Virus record (IMG/VR): IMGVR_UViG_3300037264_006630 | Location: 62,001-126,000 of that record | Strand: one strand, 5' to 3' | Length of the DNA stretch: 64,000 bases | Source: a virus | In this document: piece after piece, positions 50,655 to 58,820 of the stretch | Layout: each line of letters opens with the position of its first letter | How positions within the stretch are numbered: the first letter of the stretch is position 1 | The notes under the pieces: generated by a model | What the model saw: the letters and a program-made list of their open reading frames with translations, nothing else | What the model was told of the DNA's origin: nothing | The model's database searches: none | Position numbers and translations under genes: made by a program

Positions 50655-50993
50655 ATGCCCGAGCCGATCAGCCTAACCCCGCCGGCCGCCGCCTGCGCCA
50701 TCCTCACCATCACCACCGACCGCGGCACCATCGAGGCGTGGGTCGTCTTCGACGATCTCCACACCGCGCAGGCACGCTTCGTCGAAGCGCCGACCTGGCC
50801 CGAGGCCACGAAGTACATCATGCAGGCGGACGGCAACACCTCCGCGGTCGCGGGTCGCGGGCGCCGCTGGTACGTCGTCCGCGACAGCGGCGAGGTCACG
50901 CCCTGGCACCTGGCCCCGGCCGAGCTCACCTACGCCGCCGACCTGCGCCGCGCCTGCGAGGCCGCGCTGGTCATGAACGGCTCGCACTCGTGA
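50655..50993 (+). CDS. Hypothetical protein
   Basis: 112 residues (ACAILTITTDRGTIEAWVVF; YVVRDSGEVTPWHLAPAELT). Starts 2 nt after the previous stop. Last gene of the ibrA-ibrB operon. Unassigned. Confidence 0.7.
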   Translation: MPEPISLTPPAAACAILTITTDRGTIEAWVVFDDLHTAQARFVEAPTWPEATKYIMQADGNTSAVAGRGRRWYVVRDSGEVTPWHLAPAELTYAADLRRACEAALVMNGSHS

Positions 50994-51011
50994 TGCGCCA
51001 CCTCGTCACGC

Positions 51012-51205
51012 CTGTCGTCGGCGCCGACACCTGCACCGCAAGCCCGCAGGCCGGCACGTCGTTCGAGGGACTGGCGAGATCGCGCACGGTCACCATCCGT
51101 TCCGCGCTGTCGCCGCCAGCGACACCCGGCCCCGATCGCCCCCAGCATCCGCGCCACCTTCCGTCCACCGCCAACCTGGCACCCCTCGTGCTCTACACCT
51201 CCACC
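51012..51205 (+). promoter_or_regulatory. Type B core with distant IR2
   Basis: IR2 CTGTCGTCGGCGCCGACAC (51012-51030) lies about 158 bp from the core TGGCAC-N5-GTGCT (GG 51178-51179, GC 51190-51191); 14 nt to ATG 51206. No convincing IR1 abuts it. The frame from 50993 stays open here but looks non-coding. Confidence 0.55.
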
Positions 51206-51364
51206 ATGACCAACGCCTCGACCGACACCAGCACGCCGCCCGCGGAGCCCACGCCCGCTGCCACCGAGCGGCGGCCGAGCCCGCCCTTCCCGTTCATCGA
51301 CATCAGCGGGGCCGCCGAAGCCAGGGCCGCCGTGGGTCAGCCCGTCCCGCCCGGAGTCAACTGA
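51206..51364 (+). CDS. Hypothetical Pro/Thr-rich small protein
   Basis: 52 residues (NASTDTSTPPAEPTPAATER; PFPFIDISGAAEARAAVGQP). Leaderless ATG set by the type B spacing. Mostly disordered. Unassigned. Confidence 0.6.
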   Translation: MTNASTDTSTPPAEPTPAATERRPSPPFPFIDISGAAEARAAVGQPVPPGVN

Positions 51365-51365
51365 G

Positions 51366-51635
51366 ATGCCCGAGTCCAAGCCCAAGAAGCTCCGCGCCGA
51401 GGTCGCCGCTCGCGCAGCCCACGGCACCCGCCAGGCCATCCCCGTCATCACCGATGTGGCGCCGGTGCCGAAGCGCCACCTGACCCTGCCGGACGTCGTT
51501 CGCGAGGTCACCCACCGCGGTCGGTTCACGGTGACCCAGATCGCCGGCGCCATCGGCGTCTCGGCCGGGTCAGTCCGGTTCTCTGAGATCGCCACCGAGG
51601 TCGGCAAGGTCCCCGGCTACCGGCCGCTCCGGTAA
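51366..51635 (+). CDS. Hypothetical protein with C-terminal HTH-like segment
   Basis: 89 residues. A basic N-terminus (ESKPKKLRAEVAARAAHG) and FTVTQIAGAIGVSAGSVRFS, which resembles a helix-turn-helix. Possible small regulator. Starts one base after the upstream stop. Confidence 0.6.
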   Translation: MPESKPKKLRAEVAARAAHGTRQAIPVITDVAPVPKRHLTLPDVVREVTHRGRFTVTQIAGAIGVSAGSVRFSEIATEVGKVPGYRPLR

Positions 51636-51788
51636 CCGCTCCCCGTTCACGCGCTCCAGCCTGGCCTTCCCCAGCGGGCGCCCGGGGCTGTCGATGGGAC
51701 CTCACCTGTCGATAGCACCCCTCACCCGGGTTTGGTAGCTGACCTCGGAGGTCAGACTGGAACGCGCGAGCAGCCAAGGATTACGATC
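51636..51788 (+). promoter_or_regulatory. Leader region with direct repeats and a palindrome
   Basis: CTGTCGATGG and CTGTCGATAG lie 20 bp apart, and CTGACCTC-G-GAGGTCAG (51739-51755) is a perfect palindrome. A 14-codon ORF (MGPHLSIAPLTRVW, 51694-51738) stops just before it. This could be an operator, attenuator or terminator; it matches none of the three promoter types. Confidence 0.45.
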
Positions 51789-52070
51789 ATGCCCACCACC
51801 AAGACCCTCACTCACCCGACGATCCACCTGAACGGCTCCGGCCGCCAGCACCTCCTGGACGGCTACAGCAACGCGCGCGACAAGGTCCGCGAGCTCGAGT
51901 CCGCGCTCATGGCGGCGGCGCCCAACGGCCGCGACTACTACCCGCAGGGCGAGTCCGCGATCGGCCGTGCCATCGCCGAGCACTGCTCGCGCCTGGACCG
52001 CCTCCGGGCGCTCGATGCCGAGTTGGCCGAGCTCCAGCAGGCCGTGGCCGACGCGTCGGGTCGCCGGTGA
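51789..52070 (+). CDS. Hypothetical coiled-coil protein
   Basis: 93 residues (YSNARDKVRELESALMAAAP; LRALDAELAELQQAVADASG). SD-like AAGGATT upstream. Unassigned. Confidence 0.7.
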   Translation: MPTTKTLTHPTIHLNGSGRQHLLDGYSNARDKVRELESALMAAAPNGRDYYPQGESAIGRAIAEHCSRLDRLRALDAELAELQQAVADASGRR

Positions 52071-52273
52071 TGTCGGCCCTGTTCTACCGGCTGCACCAGA
52101 CCGGACGCGGCGCGCGCGACTTCACCGAGCGGTACGAGGCGATCGCGCAGTGGCGGCACGCAACCACCCAGGTGGAGGACGGCGAGAGCACCAGCCTCTA
52201 CGCGGTCCGGGAGAGCAAGAACGAGGAGGAGCTCCTGGCTCACTACCAGCCGGTCCCGCACCGGATGGTGTAG
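52070..52273 (+). CDS. Hypothetical small protein
   Basis: 67 residues (SALFYRLHQTGRGARDFTER; EEELLAHYQPVPHRMV). TGATG overlap; a GTG at 52067 is an alternative start. Unassigned. Confidence 0.65.
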   Translation: MSALFYRLHQTGRGARDFTERYEAIAQWRHATTQVEDGESTSLYAVRESKNEEELLAHYQPVPHRMV

Positions 52274-52293
52274 CTATGCAACTTCTGCGGACT

Positions 52294-52389
52294 GGAGTCG
52301 GCGACGACAGTTGAGCCGCTACTCCGGACCAGCCTTCGCGCACATGAACGTGCGCACGAACGGCACGCCGCGTGCTGTAGTATCCGGGC
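52294..52389 (+). promoter_or_regulatory. Type B promoter with IR1 and partial IR2
   Basis: Partial IR2 (GAGTCGGCGACGACAG near 52295-52310), IR1 TTCGCGCA (52335-52342) and CGCACGAA (52353-52360), core CGGCAC-N5-GTGCT with GG at 52362-52363, 14 nt from GC to ATG 52390. Confidence 0.7.
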
Positions 52390-53544
52390 ATGCAAGCGCT
52401 CCTGAACATCACGACGACGAGGCCCGGCCGCACTGACCGTGGCGTCATCGACGATGACGCGGTTGCGGCGCTGCTCGCCGCCAACGCGCCGGTGGCGATC
52501 GGCGTGTCGGGCGGGAAGGACTCCTGCGCCTGCGCGCTGAAGACCATCGAGCACCTCGACGCGATCGGTCACACCGGCCCCCGCGTCCTGGTCCACAGCG
52601 ACTTGGGCCGGGTGGAGTGGGCGGATTCGGGCCCCACCTGCGAGCGGCTGGCCGCCCACCTCGGCCTCGAGTTGCTGACCGTCCGTCGCGAGGCTGGCGA
52701 CATGATGGACCGCTGGCTCGTCCGCTGGTCCAACAACTGCGAGCGCTACCGCACCCTCCGGTGCGTGAAGAAGATCCTGCCCTGGTCGACGCCGGCCATG
52801 CGGTTTTGCACCAGCGAGATGAAGACCGCCGTCATCTGCCGTGCCCTGGTGGCGCGCTTCCCGGGCCAGACCATCGTGTCGGCCAGCGGCATCCGCCGCG
52901 AGGAGAGCGCCCGACGGAAGAAGGCGCCGATCTCCAAGCCGCAGAAGAAGCTGACCAGCACGACCCGCTGCACCACCGGCCTGGACTGGAACCCGATCCT
53001 CGAGTGGACCAAGACCGACGTGTTCGCCTTCTGCGCTGACCGCGGCTTCGCGATGCACGAGGCGTACGCCACCTACGGGGTGACGCGGGTGAGCTGCGTG
53101 TTCTGCATCATGTCGAGCGCCGACGACCTCGTGGCCTCGGCCGCGTGCCTGGGCAACCAGGACGTCTTCCGCGAGATGGTCGACCTGGAGATTCGCAGCA
53201 CCTTTGCCTTCCAGGGCGGCAAGTGGCTGGCTGATTCTGCACCCCACCTGCTCGACGCCGACCGCCGCGCGGCCCTCGTGGTCGCCAAGGAGCGTGCAGC
53301 CCGGCGAGTGGCGGCGGAGAGCCGGATCCCCAAGCACCTCCTCTTCACCAAGGGCTGGCCCACCGTCATGCCCACCGCGGAAGAGGCGGTGATGCTGTGC
53401 GAGGTTCGCTCCGAGGTGGCCGCGCTGCTCGGCCTCACCATCGAGTACACCGAGCCCGCGGCGCTACTCGGGCGCTACCGCGAGCTGATGGCGATGAACG
53501 CGGCAAAGGTGCAGGTCGATGACGAGGACGACGACGACGCTTGA
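52390..53544 (+). CDS. PAPS reductase-family PP-loop protein
   Basis: 384 residues. VAIGVSGGKDSCACALK (35-51) has a canonical SGGKDS; HSDLGRVEW, RFCTSEMKT, SGIRREESARR, NPILEWTKTDVFAF and VSCVFCIMSS follow the phage PAPS-reductase-like family. The C-terminus is acidic (DDEDDDDA). Such phage proteins are common; the substrate is unknown. Its TGA lies inside the -35 of the next promoter. Confidence 0.85.
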   Translation: MQALLNITTTRPGRTDRGVIDDDAVAALLAANAPVAIGVSGGKDSCACALKTIEHLDAIGHTGPRVLVHSDLGRVEWADSGPTCERLAAHLGLELLTVRREAGDMMDRWLVRWSNNCERYRTLRCVKKILPWSTPAMRFCTSEMKTAVICRALVARFPGQTIVSASGIRREESARRKKAPISKPQKKLTSTTRCTTGLDWNPILEWTKTDVFAFCADRGFAMHEAYATYGVTRVSCVFCIMSSADDLVASAACLGNQDVFREMVDLEIRSTFAFQGGKWLADSAPHLLDADRRAALVVAKERAARRVAAESRIPKHLLFTKGWPTVMPTAEEAVMLCEVRSEVAALLGLTIEYTEPAALLGRYRELMAMNAAKVQVDDEDDDDA

Positions 53545-53581
53545 CCATCGCACGTTTCGTGCGTATGGTCGTGTGTATGAA
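53541..53581 (+). promoter_or_regulatory. Type A leaderless promoter with IR1 operator
   Basis: TTGACC (53541-53546), N17, TATGGT (53564-53569), 7 nt, ATG 53577. IR1 arms TTCGTGCG (53556-53563) and TGTATGAA (53574-53581). Confidence 0.8.
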
Positions 53582-54275
53582 CGCAACGCAGTCGCGGAAC
53601 CATCGCGCCGCGGCCCGGGAGATCCGGGACCGCCGGTCCCCCATGCCCAACATTTCGACCGATGATCGCACCCTGGTCACCGCTGCTCGGCGCCCCGTGG
53701 CCACCTGCCCGCCCGGCTACAGCGTGTCGGTCGGCAAGGGCGGGACGTTCCTGCCGTACAGGGGAGACCAGTCGTGGGGCTGGTGCGGTGGCGTTCACCA
53801 GTCCAGGGAGTCCGCCGTGGGCGAAGCCTGGGACCACTACGATCGCCAGGTCACCCCCGTCGATCGGCGCACCGGCATGGTCGAGATCGACGGGGTGTGG
53901 CAGTGCCGTGCCCCCGGCGAGTTCGCGCGCCGCCTGACGCGGAAGGGCGCGGCGTCCTGGCTCGCCAAGCGCGGACTCAACCCCGACGGCACCCCGATCG
54001 CGACGCCCGCCGATACCGAGGCCGCCGCCAAGGTGATGGCCTACGCCGACCGTCACGTCGCCAACCGCGGCCTCAAGCCGACCTTCCCCGCCCTCTGGCC
54101 GTGCGATCGCACGGTGCTGGACGCCTGGCCGGTCGTGGACGTCAACCACCCCAACCCGACCATCAAGACCGAGATCGCCCACTTCACCACCCGCGCGCTC
54201 GCGATGGCCGCCGTTGCCGCGGCCGAGGCGAAGCACGCCGACGTGATCACCGCGCAGCGCGGCCGAGGCGAATGA
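53577..54275 (+). CDS. Hypothetical protein
   Basis: 232 residues starting MNATQSRNHRAAAREIRD. ATCPPGYSVSVGKGGTFLPY and GMVEIDGVWQCRAPGEF form a beta-rich middle; RKGAASWLAKRG is helical. Heads the operon to 57664. Unassigned. Confidence 0.7.
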   Translation: MNATQSRNHRAAAREIRDRRSPMPNISTDDRTLVTAARRPVATCPPGYSVSVGKGGTFLPYRGDQSWGWCGGVHQSRESAVGEAWDHYDRQVTPVDRRTGMVEIDGVWQCRAPGEFARRLTRKGAASWLAKRGLNPDGTPIATPADTEAAAKVMAYADRHVANRGLKPTFPALWPCDRTVLDAWPVVDVNHPNPTIKTEIAHFTTRALAMAAVAAAEAKHADVITAQRGRGE

Positions 54276-54487
54276 CGCCACCGGTCATAATCGCCGTCGT
54301 GTTCGGCGGGTTGCTCTACACGTTCATCGGTGCGGCCTTGGCGCTGTTCCGGTCCCGCGGCGCAGGGCGCGGCATCTGGGATGGAGCCTTCACGGCTGCC
54401 GTTTGGCCAGTGCTGATCTATCTCGTCTGGATGACCATCGTGATCCGTTGCATCGAGCGCATGTTCGCTTCGACGAAAGGCCGCTGA
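54272..54487 (+). CDS. Small two-helix membrane protein
   Basis: 71 residues from ATG (ATGA). PVIIAVVFGGLLYTFIGAAL (4-23) and FTAAVWPVLIYLVWMTIVI (about 39-57) are transmembrane segments, with a basic loop between (FRSRGAGRG). Holin-like topology, but no endolysin is nearby; a membrane-accessory role is equally possible. Confidence 0.65.
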   Translation: MTPPVIIAVVFGGLLYTFIGAALALFRSRGAGRGIWDGAFTAAVWPVLIYLVWMTIVIRCIERMFASTKGR

Positions 54488-54489
54488 CC

Positions 54490-54660
54490 ATGGCACGCAG
54501 AACCAGCATCCAGCCCAAGGACACGCACTGGCCGCCGGCCGGTGTCCGCGACATCCGGCCTGACGACCCGATGAACGCGGGGCCCCTGACCATCCGTCTC
54601 GGCAACCAGTTCGCCGCTGCCTTCGCGAAGATGAAGGCCAAGCAAGGAGCCAGTCAGTGA
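54490..54660 (+). CDS. Hypothetical small protein
   Basis: 56 residues (MARRTSIQPKDTHWPPAG; RLGNQFAAAFAKMKAKQG). GTGA overlap with the next gene. Unassigned. Confidence 0.6.
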   Translation: MARRTSIQPKDTHWPPAGVRDIRPDDPMNAGPLTIRLGNQFAAAFAKMKAKQGASQ

Positions 54661-55043
54661 TCACCTACGGCATCATCTACGCCATCGTCGCCGTCGTCGT
54701 GGTGTGCGGTCTCATCCTCGCCACCGACTACACCGTCGACCGGCTCAAGCTCCTGGCCCGCGGCATCCTCTGGCCGGTCACGCTCTTCCAGATCCTCTAC
54801 CTGTTCATCGCGGGCGTCGTCTGGCACCGGCGGATCAGCGGTCCGCACAAGCGTCTCCAGGTCGCCTACGCGGACTGGCAGACCGCCAACGCAAAGACGT
54901 TCGTGCGGCGGTCCTTCCACGAGTTCGTGCGCGACGTGTACTGCCAGCGGCGGATCTCGGGCGCTGTCGATCCGGTCCCGTCCGAGAGCTTGCTGGCCGA
55001 CGCCAAGCGCTGGATCGATCTCGAAGTCAGGCGCCCGAAGTGA
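54657..55043 (+). CDS. Membrane protein with two N-terminal TM segments
   Basis: 128 residues from GTG. IIYAIVAVVVVCGLILATDY (5-24) and GILWPVTLFQILYLFIAGVV (36-55) are transmembrane; the remaining 70 residues are soluble and basic. With the 54272 gene it forms a small membrane-protein pair. Role unknown. Confidence 0.7.
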   Translation: MITYGIIYAIVAVVVVCGLILATDYTVDRLKLLARGILWPVTLFQILYLFIAGVVWHRRISGPHKRLQVAYADWQTANAKTFVRRSFHEFVRDVYCQRRISGAVDPVPSESLLADAKRWIDLEVRRPK

Positions 55044-55375
55044 GCGGCATCGTCATCCAGGACCACGTTGGCAAAGACGGCACCCGCTCGGCGCTGATCG
55101 TCGACACCTCGCGCACCGAGGAGTTGGGCGGCCCGGTCATCCTCGCGGCCGTGCCCGAGGCGCAGGTGCTCGGGCTCTACGATGCGATCGGCAAGTGGCT
55201 CTACGTGGAGGTGGTGGTCCAGGAAGTTGGCAACGTGAGGTTGGTCAGGAATGCTCTCGGGCTCTGGGGAGTGCTTGTCAGCAACCCCTACGGTATCTGC
55301 GCCCCCTGTCGCTACGAGACGTCCGAGAGGGTCGCGCGTGAGGAGTTCCATCAGCGGACCAGAGGGACGCCGTGA
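55040..55375 (+). CDS. Hypothetical protein
   Basis: 111 residues from GTG. TRSALIVDTSRTEELGGPVI and WLYVEVVVQEVGNVRLVRNA suggest a beta fold; CAPCRYE may bind metal. Coupled both sides. Confidence 0.65.
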   Translation: MSGIVIQDHVGKDGTRSALIVDTSRTEELGGPVILAAVPEAQVLGLYDAIGKWLYVEVVVQEVGNVRLVRNALGLWGVLVSNPYGICAPCRYETSERVAREEFHQRTRGTP

Positions 55376-56379
55376 CGCCGCTGATGGAGCGTGCGCTCAT
55401 CGAGCTCGCCGGCCGCGTCGATCCGGCCGTCCGCGGCGTGGTCGCCTTCTCGCTCGGCTTGAAGTCGCGCGCACTGGTGACGCCGTTCTGCAAGCTCGAG
55501 GACGAACGACTGATCGAGCGCACCGGCGACTCTGACCACTGGCGGATCACCGAGAAGGGCCTGGCCTACGCCGTCCACGGCATCGCCGACACCCCGGCGG
55601 GCATCGTCGCGCGCTACCGAGCCCTCGTCGATGCCCGGGAGGCAGTGGTTCCGCCCGTCCGTGATGCGCGCCAGGTCGCCGCCGATGCGCGCCTCGCCGA
55701 TCTCATCGCCGCCGCGGCCCGGGACGGCGACCTGACGGAGACCGACCTCGCGGGCGTCATGGTCGGCCTGCCGATGTCCAGGCTCGGCACCATGGCCGAG
55801 TACATCACCCGCATGGTGATCGAGTTGCGCCGCCGCCGCGAAGCCGTCGCCACCCAGGCGCCAGCGGCGTACCAGGTGGTCGGTGTGGCCGGGAACGAGC
55901 TGCTAACGACCTCGTCCGCGGACACGGCCGCGGCGCGGGTGCGCGATGCGGGACAGGGCGCAACGGTTCGTCCGCTCTACACCGCCGCATCGATCGGTCC
56001 CGACGACTCGCCGCTCATGGAGGAACTGCGCCAGCATCGCGAGCGCGTCGAGGATGCGAGGCTGGGCGCGATCGCGACAGGCACGCCGGAAGGTGTGGGT
56101 CCGGCGGAACCGTGGGACCAAGCCGAGCTCGAAGCGTTCGCCGAAGAGGTGACGCTGCTCGACGGCGTGCAGATGGCGATGTTCAACGGCTCCGCCGTGG
56201 CCAGCCTCGCCTGCGAGGTTCTGCGCAGCCGGCGCGCGCTCTCTGACCCGGCGCTCCAACCGCCGTGGCTACCCGACCTGCTCGCGATGTTCGGCTGGCA
56301 AGGCGGGACGTACAGTCAAGCTCTCGCCGAGGTGCGCCGACTGCGTGCCTTCGAGCTCGCCGCCCCGAAGGGATCCTGA
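55372..56379 (+). CDS. Winged-helix plus Ea22-like module protein
   Basis: 335 residues from GTG. Residues 1-70 (LGLKSRALVTPFCKLEDERL, then WRITEKGLAYA) look like a winged helix. The middle contains a module ending VRPLYTAAS, the same element as in the 20344 and 56382 proteins. A helical C-terminus follows. Possibly regulatory. Confidence 0.65.
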   Translation: MTPLMERALIELAGRVDPAVRGVVAFSLGLKSRALVTPFCKLEDERLIERTGDSDHWRITEKGLAYAVHGIADTPAGIVARYRALVDAREAVVPPVRDARQVAADARLADLIAAAARDGDLTETDLAGVMVGLPMSRLGTMAEYITRMVIELRRRREAVATQAPAAYQVVGVAGNELLTTSSADTAAARVRDAGQGATVRPLYTAASIGPDDSPLMEELRQHRERVEDARLGAIATGTPEGVGPAEPWDQAELEAFAEEVTLLDGVQMAMFNGSAVASLACEVLRSRRALSDPALQPPWLPDLLAMFGWQGGTYSQALAEVRRLRAFELAAPKGS

Positions 56380-56381
56380 CC

Positions 56382-57359
56382 ATGCCACCCACCCTGCTCG
56401 AGCTCTACGATCGCCTCATGACGATGGAGGGCACCGACATCCGCAACGAGGTCGCCACCCTGTGCGGGATCATGAGCGGCATCGAGGGCCGGGTGGAGAA
56501 GATGCGGCGCGGCTTCGTGCCGCTCTCCGACCTCGAAGACTGGAAGGAGCGCGCGAGGGAGGCGGGAAGCCGCCACCAGATGTTCGCGTTCGCGCTCGAC
56601 GGCATCGGCAAGATGGTCGGCGTGGCCATCGACCAGGAAGAGGGCTGGACGCACGAGGACATCGACCGGCTGGAGGCCGCGGTGTCGGCGGCGCTCCGTG
56701 ATGCCGGCATCGCCGATGCAGGCGGGATCACTGCGGGCCGACTGGCCGGGGCGTGGGCTCGGATGGAAGGCGACCCGGCGCACGCCGACAAGGACCCGAT
56801 CGATCGGGCCGGCGTGGTGCTGGGCCAGCTCAGACACAAGCCAGCGGCCACGGTCGAGACGCCGACCCAACAGCCGTACGGCTACGTCGTCACCAAGGCC
56901 CGGCCCGGCGCGTCCTTCACGACCAGCAAGGCCATCGCCGATGGGATGGTGAAAGCCCGGGACGGTGCCGAACTCGTCACGGTCTACACGGCGCCGATGC
57001 CGCCGCAGCCGTTCGCTCCGGCCAAGCGCTCCCGGCCGAGCTGCACCAACTGCCTCATCGCCAACCGCGATGACATCGACCACCGCACGGTCGACTGCCC
57101 GCATCAGACCCTCACCGTCCTCGTCGCGCTGGCTTCCCCGGACTTCATTCAGCGCCGGTTCCACGTCCGCTGTCTGATCGGCTCAAGCGACGGCCCTGCC
57201 TTCGCGCGGATCCGCTGCGGACCCAGCGGTGTACTTCAACTCGCGTGGTCCGACTCCCCCACGCGCGAGCCATGCTCCTGGGAGTTGCTCGACTGGACCG
57301 CAGACCTCATCGCCGCCGAGCAGGTCTCCTTCGTCCCGGCTCCGCCGGAGGATGCGTGA
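56382..57359 (+). CDS. Protein with Ea22-like module and Cys-rich C-terminus
   Basis: 325 residues. Helical N-terminal half; YGYVVTKARPGASFTTSKAI through LVTVYTAPMPPQPF is the shared module; CTNCLIA, DCPHQ and RCLIG follow. The C-terminal 80 residues are beta-rich. Unassigned role. Confidence 0.7.
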   Translation: MPPTLLELYDRLMTMEGTDIRNEVATLCGIMSGIEGRVEKMRRGFVPLSDLEDWKERAREAGSRHQMFAFALDGIGKMVGVAIDQEEGWTHEDIDRLEAAVSAALRDAGIADAGGITAGRLAGAWARMEGDPAHADKDPIDRAGVVLGQLRHKPAATVETPTQQPYGYVVTKARPGASFTTSKAIADGMVKARDGAELVTVYTAPMPPQPFAPAKRSRPSCTNCLIANRDDIDHRTVDCPHQTLTVLVALASPDFIQRRFHVRCLIGSSDGPAFARIRCGPSGVLQLAWSDSPTREPCSWELLDWTADLIAAEQVSFVPAPPEDA

Positions 57360-57664
57360 GCGAGGCGCCGCTGGTCGGCGGCGACCTGCACGTCTCCGCG
57401 GTCTGGTACGGCCAGAACACCGAGCGTGCGACCCGCGACGGCATGGTCTCCCTGACGCTGTCGACGCCAATCGGCGATCTGCACCAAGACCTGGGGCCGC
57501 TGTCCGCCGTCTCCTTCGGTCGCGCGCGGTCGATCGCCGACCGGCTGGGGGCGCACTTCGTGGTCCACCACGCGCTGGTCGCACTGGTCACGTCGTGGGG
57601 CTGCGATGTTTCGTGCCCCTGCGCCGACTGCTCGGCCAAGTCTCGGTCCGGCAAGCGTCCTTGA
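57356..57664 (+). CDS. Hypothetical protein with C-terminal CPCADC
   Basis: 102 residues from GTG. SAVWYGQNTERATRDGMVSL then helices, ending CDVSCPCADCSAKSRSGK, a likely metal site. Its TGA lies in the -35 of the next promoter. Confidence 0.65.
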   Translation: MSEAPLVGGDLHVSAVWYGQNTERATRDGMVSLTLSTPIGDLHQDLGPLSAVSFGRARSIADRLGAHFVVHHALVALVTSWGCDVSCPCADCSAKSRSGKRP

Positions 57665-57701
57665 CGCGCCAGACGTTCGCGCGTATCGATATGTGTATGA
57701 A
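57661..57701 (+). promoter_or_regulatory. Type A leaderless promoter with IR1 operator
   Basis: TTGACG (57661-57666), N17, TATCGA (57684-57689), 7 nt, ATG 57697. IR1 arms TTCGCGCG (57676-57683) and TGTATGAA (57694-57701). Confidence 0.75.
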
Positions 57702-57720
57702 CGTTCGGAGCCCCGCATGA
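57697..57720 (+). CDS. Seven-residue leader peptide
   Basis: MNVRSPA then TGA. The ATG is 7 nt from the type A -10 box; the TGA overlaps the next ATG (ATGA). Same layout as the leader at 9398. Confidence 0.5.
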   Translation: MNVRSPA

Positions 57721-58166
57721 GCAAGTCCACATCCACCAGCGCCCCCCGCCAGCGCCGCCGCCACGTCACGCCGCCGGGTGCCACCCCGCCGCCCGCCGCG
57801 CCGCGCCGCGCCGCCAAGCCCGCCATCGCGCCGCCGGTCGAGTGGGACCCGAGCCGCACGAGGATGGCCGGCAACAGCCGCATCCAGGTGCCGGCGACCG
57901 ACGAGCAGAAGACGCTGCTCAAGCGCGCCGCCGACGCGGCCGGCTTCGGCAACGTCCGCGCCACCGGCGGCATGGGCGCCTACATCGCCAACCGCGTCCT
58001 GGTGGTCGCCGCCGCCGAGCTGGCCGGCGAGGCGCCGCTGGTCCTGGGGGCCAAGGTCGCCGCCGACGCCAAGGCTCTCGCCGCCGCCGAGGGCTGCACC
58101 TCGGACGATCTCATCGCCAAGTCGCTCGATATGCTCCGCGCGGTGCGCGCCTCGGCCTCGCGGTGA
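57717..58166 (+). CDS. Hypothetical protein, possible DNA-binding
   Basis: 149 residues. Basic, Pro-rich first 45 residues, then SRIQVPATDEQKTLLKRAAD, which recalls ribbon-helix-helix antitoxin-like starts, then Ala-rich helices. GTGA overlap with the DnaA-like gene. Confidence 0.65.
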   Translation: MSKSTSTSAPRQRRRHVTPPGATPPPAAPRRAAKPAIAPPVEWDPSRTRMAGNSRIQVPATDEQKTLLKRAADAAGFGNVRATGGMGAYIANRVLVVAAAELAGEAPLVLGAKVAADAKALAAAEGCTSDDLIAKSLDMLRAVRASASR

Positions 58167-58774
58167 ACGACGCGCCGGACGACCAGCGGGCGGACAGGGA
58201 TCGGCGCCGCGCCGAGTGCATCCGCCTCAAGGTCTACCGGCGCACCGCGAGCGAGATCGATCTGGCTTGGCTCGCCCGCTGGGAGGTCAGCGCCACGGCC
58301 CGGCGCCCTCGGCACTCGCGCCCGCCGGTGGACATCGAGCCGGTGGTGAAGACGATCTGCCGCGACCACGGCGTGACGCTGGACGAGCTCCGCGAGAAAG
58401 GGCGGGCCCGTCGCCCCGAGGTCAAGCTGGCTCGGCGGCTTTTGGTACGGGCCCTCAACCTAGCTGGCAGCACGCCATCACAGATTGGCGAGGTGCTCGG
58501 GCGACCGGGGCCGATCGCGTCCAAGATGATCGGGAGGGCCAAGCATGCCGCGGGGCTCATCGACGACCGAGCCAATGCTCTCCTCATCGATGCGCGCGGT
58601 GCGGCGGCCGGCGAGGTGGTGATGCTGCCTGTCGTGGTGGGGTCGGAGGCGTGGTGCTACCTGGACCGGCTGGCCGAGATCGAGGAGATCACCGGTGCGG
58701 CGATCGCGAAGGCTGCCCTCCGCGCCGGGCTCGGTCTGCGGACGCGCACCGACCATGCCGTGGGGGCCGAGTAA
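58163..58774 (+). CDS. DnaA domain IV-like protein
   Basis: 203 residues from GTG. VVKTICRDHGVTLDELREKG, then EVKLARRLLVRALN and STPSQIGEVLGRPGPIASKM follow the DnaA C-terminal HTH. There is no AAA+ domain. Phages carry such modules in initiator-like or regulatory proteins. The C-terminal 70 residues are unassigned. Confidence 0.65.
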   Translation: MNDAPDDQRADRDRRRAECIRLKVYRRTASEIDLAWLARWEVSATARRPRHSRPPVDIEPVVKTICRDHGVTLDELREKGRARRPEVKLARRLLVRALNLAGSTPSQIGEVLGRPGPIASKMIGRAKHAAGLIDDRANALLIDARGAAAGEVVMLPVVVGSEAWCYLDRLAEIEEITGAAIAKAALRAGLGLRTRTDHAVGAE

Positions 58775-58782
58775 ACAGCGAC

Positions 58783-58820
58783 CTTGCGTTGCGGGTGACG
58801 CCCGGAACATCCTGCCTGGC
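58783..58820 (+). promoter_or_regulatory. Type C late promoter, leaderless
   Basis: CTTGCG (58783-58788), N19 with a CGGG-TGACG-CCCG hairpin, CATCCT (58808-58813), then exactly 7 nt to ATG 58821. Confidence 0.65.

Noticed and set aside
54272-55043. Holin/spanin lysis cassette
   Set aside because: Two small membrane proteins are present, but no endolysin motif or overlapping spanin pair lies nearby, so a lysis call is not supported.
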